This document shows, piece by piece, positions 54,079 to 62,674 of a stretch of 64,000 bases of DNA; within the stretch, counting starts at the first letter, position 1, and each line of letters opens with the position of its first letter. The stretch lies in NCBI GenBank assembly GCA_020722565.1, contig DYKO01000005.1, forward strand, positions 1 through 64,000, read 5' to 3'. The notes below the pieces were generated by a model. The model did no database searches and was not told where the DNA came from. It saw only the letters and a program-made list of their open reading frames with translations. Both the position numbers and the translations under genes were made by a program. Source of the stretch: Rikenella microfusus (lineage in GTDB: Bacteria; Bacteroidota; Bacteroidia; Bacteroidales; Tenuifilaceae).

Positions 54079-55749
54079 TTAGAATAATCCAGAAATAATA
54101 CCATTGTTATCCACATCTATTCTTTCTGCAGCAGGTTCATCGGGTAAGCCAGGCATTCGCATAATTTGACCTGTAATGGGGATTATGAAACCAGCGCCGG
54201 CAGCAATTTCCACTTCCCGAACGGTAACAACAAAGTCCTTTGGACGGCCTAAAAGATCGGGGTTATCGGAAAGGGATTTTTGAGTTTTAGCCATGCAAAT
54301 GGGAAGTTTATCGAGACCAAGTGAGTAAACCTTTTTCAGATCCTCCTTGGCCTGAGCGGTGTAGTCAACAGCTTCGGCACCATAAATCTTTTTAGCAAGG
54401 GTTTCAATTTTAGCCTCAGGTGTCCAGTTCCAATCGTAAAGAGTTTTATGTTGGTAGGGGCAGTTCATGGCTAACTTATTCACAATCTTTGCCAATTCAA
54501 TTGCACCTTCGCCGCCTTTGCCCCAAACATCAACTTCGGCAACCTGAACATCCAGTTCTTTACAGGTGTTTTTTATCTCCTCAATCTCTTCACTGGTATC
54601 TGTGGTGAAATGGTTAATAGCAACCACTGGGCAAATGCCGAAAAGTTTCATATTCTCAATATGCTTTTCGAGGTTCCCAATGCCTTTTTTTAAGGCATCA
54701 ACATCTGGTTGGGTAATATCCTTTAACGATTTTCCACCATGATATTTTAATGCTTTAACTGTTGCAACAAGAACTACAGCACTTGGTTTTAATCCTGCAT
54801 ATTGGCATTTAATGTCAATAAATTTCTCCGCACCAAGGTCAAAGCCAAAGCCTGCCTCAGTTACAACAAACTCGCTAAGCGAAAGTCCCATTTTGGTTGC
54901 AATTACCGAGTTGGTTCCTTGCGCTATGTTAGCAAATGGTCCACCGTGAATAATAGCAGGTGTTCCTTCAATAGTTTGTACCAGATTTGGCATGATTGCA
55001 TCGCGAAGTAGCGCAGCCATTGCACCTTCAGCATGCAAATTGCGTGCATAAATCGGTTTTTTATCGTAAGTGTATCCTATAAATATGTTACCTAATCTTC
55101 GTTTAAGATCTTCCATATTTTCGGCAAGGCAAAGAATAGCCATAATTTCCGAAGCAGCGGTTATATCAAATCCCGTTTCGCGAGGTACTCCATGGGTTGT
55201 ACCTCCCAGCCCTACTATTATATGCCTAAGAGAACGGTCGTTCATATCCATCACCCGTTTCCACTTTACGGTTCGGGGGTCAATACCAAGCGAGCGTTTC
55301 TTGCTTTGAATGTTATTATCAATTAATGCTGCAAGTAGATTATGAGCCTTTTCTACAGCATTAAAATCACCGGTGAAATGCAGGTTGATATCCTCCATGG
55401 GAAGCACCTGCGAGTATCCTCCACCCGTGGCACCTCCTTTGATGCCAAAGACAGGCCCTAAGGATGGCTCACGCAGAACTACGGTTGTTTTTTTCCCGAT
55501 TCGATTTAATCCTTGTGATAGGCCTATCGAAACGGTTGTTTTACCCTCTCCTGCTGGGGTTGGTGAAATAGCCGATACTAACACCAATTTGCTCTGCAAG
55601 TATTTTTCATTGTCAATGTACTTTAAAGGAATTTTTGCTTTGTACTTGCCATAATGAATTAAGTCGTTGGGGTCAATACCCAACTTCTCACCAATTTCGG
55701 TAATTGGCTTCATTTTCGTTTCATGGGCAATTTCAATGTCTGACTTCAT
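54079..55749 (-). CDS. fhs: Formate--tetrahydrofolate ligase
   Basis: A 556-residue ATP-dependent enzyme making 10-formyl-THF from formate, for purine synthesis or one-carbon metabolism. The phosphate-binding loop is SPTPAGEGKTTVSIGL near residue 60; the downstream REPSLGPVFGIKGGATGGGYSQV and LHFTGDFNAV are highly conserved. Length is standard. Its presence fits anaerobic metabolism in which formate is a carbon source for C1 units. It is monocistronic. Confidence 0.97.
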   Translation of the reverse strand: MKSDIEIAHETKMKPITEIGEKLGIDPNDLIHYGKYKAKIPLKYIDNEKYLQSKLVLVSAISPTPAGEGKTTVSIGLSQGLNRIGKKTTVVLREPSLGPVFGIKGGATGGGYSQVLPMEDINLHFTGDFNAVEKAHNLLAALIDNNIQSKKRSLGIDPRTVKWKRVMDMNDRSLRHIIVGLGGTTHGVPRETGFDITAASEIMAILCLAENMEDLKRRLGNIFIGYTYDKKPIYARNLHAEGAMAALLRDAIMPNLVQTIEGTPAIIHGGPFANIAQGTNSVIATKMGLSLSEFVVTEAGFGFDLGAEKFIDIKCQYAGLKPSAVVLVATVKALKYHGGKSLKDITQPDVDALKKGIGNLEKHIENMKLFGICPVVAINHFTTDTSEEIEEIKNTCKELDVQVAEVDVWGKGGEGAIELAKIVNKLAMNCPYQHKTLYDWNWTPEAKIETLAKKIYGAEAVDYTAQAKEDLKKVYSLGLDKLPICMAKTQKSLSDNPDLLGRPKDFVVTVREVEIAAGAGFIIPITGQIMRMPGLPDEPAAERIDVDNNGIISGLF

Positions 55750-55863
55750 ATCATTAATTTTAAGGGTTGCTCAGTTTTACTAAAAGTAATAAATGTATTT
55801 TTAAAATACCAACACATCAAACAAGACAAAACTAAATTTGTTTAGCCTTAAGCCGACACAAAA

Positions 55864-56886
55864 TTATGGTTTGTATTTAGCGCGCGTGAGAATACTCTGA
55901 TAATCTGCAATATTAACCAAATTAGACAAATCAATTTCAGTATTACGTTCCATAAAACGCTCAACAATTCGGTAGCCCAGCCAAACCGCAGCTCTTCCTG
56001 GCGATTCTCTGGGAAAACCCGATGTAAAAGGGGCATCGTTAATCATCTTATTTATTTCAACAGTATTTGTGGTAAAAAGCAACTTATTTTCAATAAGGTA
56101 GGTCCACATGGGCTCCTCGTTCGATAAGCACCACTTATATTGATCGGGGGTAAACCCAAATATTAAAGAATCGGGCTGATGCGGCAGCATTCTTTTGGTA
56201 AGATACATTACCTCCCCCTCGTAAATCATGTTGCTGAGCAAATTGTTAATGGAATCGTTAAAGGGGAAAGTGCCATATAGCCAAGCCCTTACTGCATCGG
56301 AAGCAACCTTTGCAGGGTGCATCTTTCGTTGCTGGTAAACCGGAATTCCCAACAGAGCGTATTGGATGGTTCCCCTCCCTAAATATCTATCTAAACCAAT
56401 GGCCAATAGGCTATCGTCAATAGCCAGCGATAGGTTGTAACCCGAAACATATGTATAAATTACGGGTAAAGTGTACTTCGGGAAAAAGTGATTAAAACGA
56501 GCAAAAGCGGTTTGTAGCTCCCGTTCAAAATCTGACTGCCCAATAGGAAAGCGTTGAGTTGCCATTTTATAGGCATTCCGTACCAGAGTATCTGTTAGGA
56601 AATTCCCAAGATAGGAGTAAAAGTTAGGAGAACCGGACTTTCCTATTCTAATTATTCCCTGAGTGAACATATCAGCAAATCGGCGATGTTTATTTGCAAG
56701 CAATGAAAATTTCGTTTCAAGGCTATCAATGGGCAGGCTAAACAGCGCCTGTTCAAAACGGACTATGTTTAATGGGTTTTGATTTGAAGTAGTAACAATG
56801 GAATCAAATCGGTTTTGCCTGCACGAGAAGAGAAAAATGACAAAAATTAAAGAAACAACGGAAAATGCAACCTGTTTCAAGTTCAT
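55864..56886 (-). CDS. gldB: Gliding motility lipoprotein GldB
   Basis: A 340-residue lipoprotein with signal peptide LIFVIFLFSC. The conserved family segments include NIVRFEQALFSLPIDSLE, YTYVSGYNLSLAIDDSLLAIGLDRYLG, and a C-terminal PFTSGFPRESPGRAAVWLGYRIVERFM. GldB is needed for gliding in Flavobacterium and is kept in many non-gliding Bacteroidota, where it may serve the envelope or type IX secretion. A perfect TAAATTTG box (56940-56947) lies about 50 bases upstream. Confidence 0.92.
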   Translation of the reverse strand: MNLKQVAFSVVSLIFVIFLFSCRQNRFDSIVTTSNQNPLNIVRFEQALFSLPIDSLETKFSLLANKHRRFADMFTQGIIRIGKSGSPNFYSYLGNFLTDTLVRNAYKMATQRFPIGQSDFERELQTAFARFNHFFPKYTLPVIYTYVSGYNLSLAIDDSLLAIGLDRYLGRGTIQYALLGIPVYQQRKMHPAKVASDAVRAWLYGTFPFNDSINNLLSNMIYEGEVMYLTKRMLPHQPDSLIFGFTPDQYKWCLSNEEPMWTYLIENKLLFTTNTVEINKMINDAPFTSGFPRESPGRAAVWLGYRIVERFMERNTEIDLSNLVNIADYQSILTRAKYKP

Positions 56887-57192
56887 ATCAATATTATTTA
56901 CACACTAACGTGGCTACTTGTATAAATTAATTGCACTATCAAATTTAGCAAAAGAAAACTGACTAGCATCATATTAACTCAATTTAATTTAGTTTATTTA
57001 CAACTCCTATTTTTAGAAGGGTTCTTTAAGGTATTGAACAGCCACTCAATAGTATATTACTCAAAAATAGAGCATTACCAAATCGGTTAATAACTTGTTA
57101 GTAATCCAATTCAATCTGTGCAAAAAGAGGGAGGCAAACATGAGGTATTACATAATAAGCCAAGTAAATTTGCGATCAAATGCAGAACAGAA
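56887..57192. other. Divergent intergenic region between gldB and dnaB
   Basis: About 300 AT-rich bases. On the minus strand the -7 box TAAATTTG (56940-56947) is the likely gldB promoter. The plus-strand part before dnaB is open as a frame back to GTG 57118, but those codons look non-coding. No repeat or RNA gene was recognised. Confidence 0.45.
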
Positions 57193-58728
57193 ATGGCAGG
57201 AGAAAGAGCAAAAACAAATAAAGGATTCACCCCAGTTAAATCACTGGGTAGCGAACCCGGTAAAGTACCACCTCAGGCTATTGATATAGAGGAAGCGGTA
57301 CTGGGTGCAATAATGGTTGAAAAAGATGCCGTAATAATAGCCAGCGAAATTCTTAAGCCAGAATGCTTTTACAAGGAAAGTCACCAAATAATATTCAAGT
57401 CCATTCAAGATCTATCAACCCGACTTGAACCCATCGACCTGTACACTGTTACCGAGGAGCTGCGCAGGCAGGGCAAACTTGAGGAGGTTGGTGGTGCCTC
57501 ATATATTGCAAATCTTTCATCGTCGGTGGGCTCTGCAGCACACTTGGAGTATTACTCAAAAATAGTTGCACAGAAGTACATTCAGCGCGAGCTCATTAGA
57601 GTAGCCACCGAAATTGAGAAACGCTCCTATGAGGATGCTGTTGATGTTAACGAGCTACTCGATTTCTCCGAGATGGAACTCTTTAAGGTTGCCGAAGGAA
57701 ATATTAAAAGCGATACGCAACCAATCAACAACATTGTGATTAATGCTTTTAAACAGATTGAGGAAGCAGGAAAACGGAAGAATGGCTTAAGTGGGGTTCC
57801 CTCAGGATTTACTGCATTGGATAGGCTAACATCGGGGTGGCAAAAATCGGACCTTATAATTGTAGCAGCTCGCCCCTCGATGGGTAAAACCGCTTTTGTA
57901 CTCACCATGGCCCGTAACATTGCCGTTAATCACGAGGTACCGGTCGCATTCTTTTCACTTGAAATGTCGAACATTCAATTGGCAACCCGTTTACTGGTGG
58001 CCGAATCGGGTCTCCCCTCTGAAAAAATTCGTAATGGTAAGCTCACCCAAGACGAATGGACACAGCTTACTGTTAAAACCAAGCAGCTAGCCGACGCCAA
58101 AATTTTCATTGACGATACCCCTGCCCTCTCCATATTTGAACTCAGGGCAAAATGCCGACGACTAAAGGCTCAACACAATATTGGGATTGTAATTGTTGAC
58201 TACCTGCAGTTAATGACCGGACCCTCTGAAACCAAAGGCAACCGTGAACAAGAGGTGAGCACCATCTCACGCTCACTTAAGGCCATAGCTAAGGAACTAG
58301 ATATACCCATTATTGCCCTGTCGCAGCTAAATCGCTCAGTAGAAATCCGTGGGGGAAACAAGCGCCCCCAGCTATCCGACCTTCGTGAATCGGGAGCAAT
58401 TGAACAAGATGCAGATGTTGTTGTATTCATCCACCGCCCCGAATACTATGGACAAACAGATATTAATGGAATTTCATCATTAGGGCTTGCTGAAATTATA
58501 GTAGCCAAGCACCGTAACGGCGCTATTGATGATGTTAACTTAAAATTCGAAAAGGAGCTGGCCAGGTTCACCGATTGGACAGAAACAGAATTCGACACCA
58601 AAATACCGCCTACTAATTTCACATCATCAACCTCAGTAACAACCTTTAGTTCAAAAATGAATAACGACCCTATTGATGACTTCTCTTACCGTCCAAATAA
58701 CATTGATACCAGCAACATCCCCTTTTAA
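57193..58728 (+). CDS. dnaB: Replicative DNA helicase
   Basis: A 511-residue hexameric helicase. The N-terminal domain begins PPQAIDIEEAVLGAIMVEKDA; the RecA-like domain has Walker A AARPSMGKTAFVLTMARN near residue 225, Walker B IVIVDYLQLM near 325, and the late HRPEYYG, AEIIVAKHRNG. The start MAGERAKTNKGFTP is preferred; the frame is open to a GTG at 57118 but that extension is unlike the family. No intein is present. Confidence 0.96.
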   Translation: MAGERAKTNKGFTPVKSLGSEPGKVPPQAIDIEEAVLGAIMVEKDAVIIASEILKPECFYKESHQIIFKSIQDLSTRLEPIDLYTVTEELRRQGKLEEVGGASYIANLSSSVGSAAHLEYYSKIVAQKYIQRELIRVATEIEKRSYEDAVDVNELLDFSEMELFKVAEGNIKSDTQPINNIVINAFKQIEEAGKRKNGLSGVPSGFTALDRLTSGWQKSDLIIVAARPSMGKTAFVLTMARNIAVNHEVPVAFFSLEMSNIQLATRLLVAESGLPSEKIRNGKLTQDEWTQLTVKTKQLADAKIFIDDTPALSIFELRAKCRRLKAQHNIGIVIVDYLQLMTGPSETKGNREQEVSTISRSLKAIAKELDIPIIALSQLNRSVEIRGGNKRPQLSDLRESGAIEQDADVVVFIHRPEYYGQTDINGISSLGLAEIIVAKHRNGAIDDVNLKFEKELARFTDWTETEFDTKIPPTNFTSSTSVTTFSSKMNNDPIDDFSYRPNNIDTSNIPF

Positions 58729-58733
58729 AGTAG

Positions 58734-59459
58734 CTACAAAACTCTAATTATCTCCTTTAAATCCCTTACCTCATAGGTGATTCTTTGATTGTGAAGTATT
58801 TTTTTAGGGTTGTAAAATATCTGGTCAATACCAAAATTCTTTGCTCCTAAAATATCAGCATCCAAATCATCGCCAATCATGATGCTCTCGTTTTTTCGGG
58901 CATTGGCCTTTGACAGGGCAAAACCAAAAGCCCGCTTATCTGGCTTATGATAGCCCGAGTACTCCGAAGTGATTACCCACCTGAAAAAATGATCGATATT
59001 TGACCGCTGCAACTTGGGAAGCTGCACTTCCTGAAATCCATTGGAGATTATATGAAGTATGTAGCGTTCCGACAAGTACTCCAATAATTCATGCGTTCCC
59101 GGGACCAGTGCCGTTTTCAATGGCATTATTGCCAAATACTCTTCTCCTAAGGCTTTTGCCAACGGAGTATTCTTGCAGCCAAACTGTTCCAAGGTCACCT
59201 CAAATCGTTTGTACCGAAGCACATCCTTGCTTAGCTCACCCTTAAGATACTTATCCCACAGGTAATGGTTGTTTCGGTCAAAACTTTCAATAAATGTTGT
59301 GGAATCGGGAAAAATGGAATCCAACTTATGCTCTGCAAATATATCGCGCAGCGCATCGCGCATGTTTTGTTCAAAATCCCACAGGGTTCGGTCTAAATCG
59401 AAAAAAACATGATTATAGGCATTATGCCGGTAAAAAAAATTGAGTATCATCCCAACCAA
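58734..59459 (-). CDS. HAD hydrolase, YjjG-type noncanonical pyrimidine nucleotidase
   Basis: A 241-residue HAD phosphatase. Motif I is FFDLDRTLWDFE (DxD) near residue 20, motif II ISNGFQEVQL near 138, motif III lysine KPDKRAFGFAL near 172 and motif IV GDDLDADILGAKNFG near 196. YjjG enzymes dephosphorylate noncanonical pyrimidine nucleotides. The start could be M4 (MILNFFYRH). It is convergent with dnaB, five bases apart. Confidence 0.88.
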   Translation of the reverse strand: MVGMILNFFYRHNAYNHVFFDLDRTLWDFEQNMRDALRDIFAEHKLDSIFPDSTTFIESFDRNNHYLWDKYLKGELSKDVLRYKRFEVTLEQFGCKNTPLAKALGEEYLAIMPLKTALVPGTHELLEYLSERYILHIISNGFQEVQLPKLQRSNIDHFFRWVITSEYSGYHKPDKRAFGFALSKANARKNESIMIGDDLDADILGAKNFGIDQIFYNPKKILHNQRITYEVRDLKEIIRVL

Positions 59460-59632
59460 TTTGCCCCAAAGTTACAGTTATTATATCCAATGAAAAAATG
59501 ATAGCAATTATTGTTGATGACCCCAGAATGAAAATGAATGTTTAATAAGCATCTAATTAAATCATATCACTAATATTCAATCAATTCAATCAATTGCTAA
59601 GTATTATTATTCAATTAACAATAGATATATGA

Positions 59633-61521
59633 ATGCATAACTTTGCAGTGTTAAATTTAAACGTATTAAAAAAGAGCAATTCAAATCCTACAATTAAAGC
59701 ATTAATGATTGATGCATCAAATGGTTTTTACAGGGTGAATCGATATGATGTGGGTGTTTTTTGGGGCCTATCGATATAGGGATTCATTTGGCGCACAAGC
59801 ATAATAACTTGAACATTGGTGTGGGCTTTTTAGCAGGCTCAATATTCCATGGTTCAAACAGATTGATTGTTAATGAGATATCGCCATACTGGCATGGTTT
59901 TTATATTTCGTCAATGGATGGAGCCGGATTGGTATTCGATAACCTGGGGATAAACATGTTCTCCATAATAGGGAAAGCACCCGCACCCTCTATTCTATAT
60001 CTAAACCGAATACATGGCGAAGAGATAGAGGTTGAGTTGATTCCCGTTCGTCCCCGAAGCATTTGGGATAAGGGACGCGGTGGCGTTTACTCCATGATGC
60101 AGTACGCACTAGACACCTTTGGCTCACGTTATAAAAACGAACAGCACATACTGGCAACCGGACCAGCCTCAATGTATACCGATTTTGGGGCCATTGCCTC
60201 AGCGCCCATACGTTAGGGCAAAATCACATACGTTGATACCTGGGCCGGACGATGTGGGTTTGGCACCAAAATGGCACAGCAACACAACATTGTTGCCATT
60301 ATATACGGGGGTACCTATGTAGATGAAGACTTCCGAGATAGAACCGTTGCCGAAAAATGATTTGAGGACAGGTACCAAAAGCGCCTTGCTGCCAAAGATA
60401 TAGAAGCCACCACCAAATACCGTTTCGACCCAAAATTTGAAATCGGAGGCACCTTTGGCATAAACTACGCCACCATGAAGGGCGATATCGTGGCCTTTAA
60501 CTATCGTACCATCTACGTGACCGAGGAGGAACGGCTAAAAACACATAACGATTTTGTTGTAAATCATTACCTCAAGCAATTCAACGAGGAGACCATTAAA
60601 ACCAAGCAGCAGCGCACTTGTGGAGAACTCTTTGGAGCAGTTTGCAAAAAATGCACGGCGAATACAAAAAAGATTATGAGCCATACCAAACCATGGGCCC
60701 ACTCTGCGGTATTTTTGACCAGCGTGCCACTGAAAAGTTAAATCACCATGCCGATATGCTGGGCTTCGATGCCATATCGGTTGGAGGCGTGCTATCCTGG
60801 TTGATGGAATGTATGACCGATGGCCTTATAGTCCCTGAAGAATTAGGCATTAAAGAGGGTCCCATCTTCTCCCCCAATGGCTTCCGTGTAGTGGAAGATT
60901 CCATGCATAACGCTAATATTGGTGTAGCCCTACTCGACCAAATGGTTAGCCCCAATGGTGCTTTCCATCTAAGAGAGGGAGCTCGGAAATTGGCGCGTCA
61001 TCGGGCACGCCAAAAAGGTACTGCTGTTCTCGATAGTTTTTTTTTACATAGGCTTTGCCCATTCGGGCTGGATGGTTCCAAACCAGTACTGGACTCCCGG
61101 TGTGCTATCGCCAATGGCCATCATGGGCAAGTACTACATGTACTACGGAAAGGATTTTGTTCCGCCCCGTCAACTGGGAAGGGAAAATGCCAAACGTATG
61201 CTTAACGAGTTGGTTATGGATAACTTGGGTACGTGCCTCTTTCACAGGGCCTGGGCTGAAGATATCCTCCCTGAAGTAATAGAGTAGCTTTATGGCATAA
61301 AGGATAAATTCAGTCGCTCTATATTACTTACAGCAATCCGTATAAACAGCCGCAACGCATCCATTTTCTGGGAAAGCGAACGTAACATCGATTTTATTTA
61401 TGCATTCCTTAAAAAGAAAAAGGAGATAGATAGGGTTAACTCTCCCGAACTCGATAGCTGGATTACCCGTTTTGAAACAGATAAACACAGTGCCGCCGGA
61501 CTTTTGGTACGATATACATAA
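59633..61521 (+). pseudogene. Degenerate aldehyde:ferredoxin oxidoreductase-type gene
   Basis: Joined across frames, the region encodes nearly a full tungsten/molybdenum aldehyde:ferredoxin oxidoreductase: SNGFYRVNRYDVGVF, GVGFLAGSIFHGSNRLIVNE, VDTWAGRCGFG, RTCGE, and YEPYQTMGPLCGIFDQRATE with DAISVGGVLSWLMECM. It is broken by frame changes near 59757 (T6), 60650 (A6) and 61035 (long T run), and by in-frame TAG (60214-60216), TGA (60358-60360) and TAG (61285-61287). The TGA replaces a probable tryptophan codon. Homopolymer errors could explain the shifts but not three stops, so genuine decay is likely. Confidence 0.88.
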
Positions 61522-61577
61522 AGGAATTCATGAATCGCTACTAGAATTTCATTAAGTTTGTAAAAAGTTAAAAACTT

Positions 61578-61958
61578 ATGAAGACGCTAAAGAAAATACT
61601 TTTACTTGCAGCGATAACAGCCATTGGCATACTGGCTTTTCTGTACTGGGGCTCCTACGAAGAAGGAGTAATGGCCGGCAGAATTTTAAGAATAAGTCAG
61701 AAGGGTGTTATCTTTAAAACTTACGAAGCCAAATTGAGTATTGAATCATTTGGAGCGCTACGCGGCACAAGTCCTATTGCTGAAACCTTCGATTTTTCAG
61801 TTGAACGTAGAAACGACGCTCTGGTAAGGGAACTGGAACAGATAGCCTTGTCGGGTGAACGGGTAAATATTCATTACATTAAGCGCTACATAAGGGTTCC
61901 TTGGCGGGGGAACACCAAATACTTTGCCATAAAAGTTGAGCGCTCAAAAAAGCAATAA
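61578..61958 (+). CDS. Small membrane-anchored hypothetical protein
   Basis: A 126-residue protein with an N-terminal transmembrane or signal-anchor helix (residues 5-25) and a soluble part beginning GSYEEGVMAGRILRISQKGV and including RNDALVRELEQIALSGERVN. Members of this Bacteroidota family are often misnamed; no enzyme motif is visible. It lies 57 bases after the pseudogene and ends at a bidirectional terminator. Confidence 0.75.
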   Translation: MKTLKKILLLAAITAIGILAFLYWGSYEEGVMAGRILRISQKGVIFKTYEAKLSIESFGALRGTSPIAETFDFSVERRNDALVRELEQIALSGERVNIHYIKRYIRVPWRGNTKYFAIKVERSKKQ

Positions 61959-61984
61959 AAAAGGCAGCCTGTGTGGCTGCCCTT
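61957..61984. terminator. Terminator shared by the 61578 gene and the RRM gene
   Basis: Stem GGCAGCC / GGCTGCC (61963-61969, 61975-61981) with a five-base loop. The T-run is strong on the minus strand (TTTTTTATT) and weak on the plus strand. Confidence 0.82.
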
Positions 61985-62004
61985 TACAATATCTGCAAAA
62001 TTGA

Positions 62005-62370
62005 CTAAAAATCTCTTCTGCCTCTGTTTCCACCACGATTTTCGCGGTCGAAACCTCCGCGTCGTTCGCCACGGTCAAAACCACCCCTGCGCTCACGGTT
62101 AAAACCACCACCGTTACGGGGCCTATCGGTTTTGGGTTTAGCCTGCGACACGCTAATCACCTTACCGTCGTACTCTGCACCGGTTAGCTCTTCAATAGCT
62201 GTGCGGGCTTCATCGTCGTTAGCCATTTCAACAAAGCCGAATCCTCTCGAACGCCCTGTTTCCCTGTCGGTAATTACTTTGGCCGATGTAATTTGGCCAT
62301 ACTCTTCGAAAAGTTGCCTTAGGTCGTCATCGTTAATGCGGTAACTCAGACCTGACACGTAAATGTTCAT
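62005..62370 (-). CDS. RNA-binding protein with one RRM and an RGG-rich tail
   Basis: A 121-residue protein. RNP2 is IYVSGLSY at residues 3-10 and RNP1 is RGFGFVEM near 42-49. From about residue 84 the tail is made of arginine/glycine repeats (RRGGFDRGERRGGFDRENRG). Such single-RRM proteins of Bacteroidota and cyanobacteria are often cold-induced RNA chaperones; this is inferred. Its leader is about 120 bases, from a -7 box at 62498. Confidence 0.92.
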   Translation of the reverse strand: MNIYVSGLSYRINDDDLRQLFEEYGQITSAKVITDRETGRSRGFGFVEMANDDEARTAIEELTGAEYDGKVISVSQAKPKTDRPRNGGGFNRERRGGFDRGERRGGFDRENRGGNRGRRDF

Positions 62371-62626
62371 AAAATAAAATTAGATTGTGATTGATAAATA
62401 ATTATTTGTTAACTGAGGAGTGGCTTAACTGAAGTTTTGACCGGGAATCGGCTAGATGCGGTAAAATTTCCAAGTTGAAGCATATCTCAATTCGTTGCAA
62501 AGGTAATCCAATTATTTCAATAAACACCTTTTTACCAAATTATTTTACATAAACCTTTAAATTTAAACTATAAATATCTTTATTTATCTGGTTTACAATT
62601 TATCTCTTCACCTCTTAGGTTGATTA
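62371..62626 (-). promoter_or_regulatory. Upstream region of the RRM gene, with a -7 box and long leader
   Basis: The minus-strand TACCTTTG at 62498-62505 is a perfect -7 box, giving a 5' untranslated leader of about 120 bases before the RRM gene. The -33 spacing is poor. A leader of this length is compatible with post-transcriptional control, for example in the cold. No other gene lies in this stretch. Confidence 0.45.
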
Positions 62627-62652
62627 AAGAAAAATGGGGCTTTACGCCCCAT
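62627..62652 (-). terminator. Rho-independent terminator of the POT transporter gene
   Basis: Stem ATGGGGC / GCCCCAT (62634-62640, 62646-62652) with a five-base loop, followed on the minus strand by TTTTCTTTAATC. Confidence 0.85.
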
Positions 62653-62674
62653 CCTTCCAACATTTATCCAGAAA

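Noticed and set aside
57118-57192. N-terminal extension of dnaB from a GTG
   Set aside because: The extra 25 residues do not resemble the helicase N-terminus and another frame there looks equally open.
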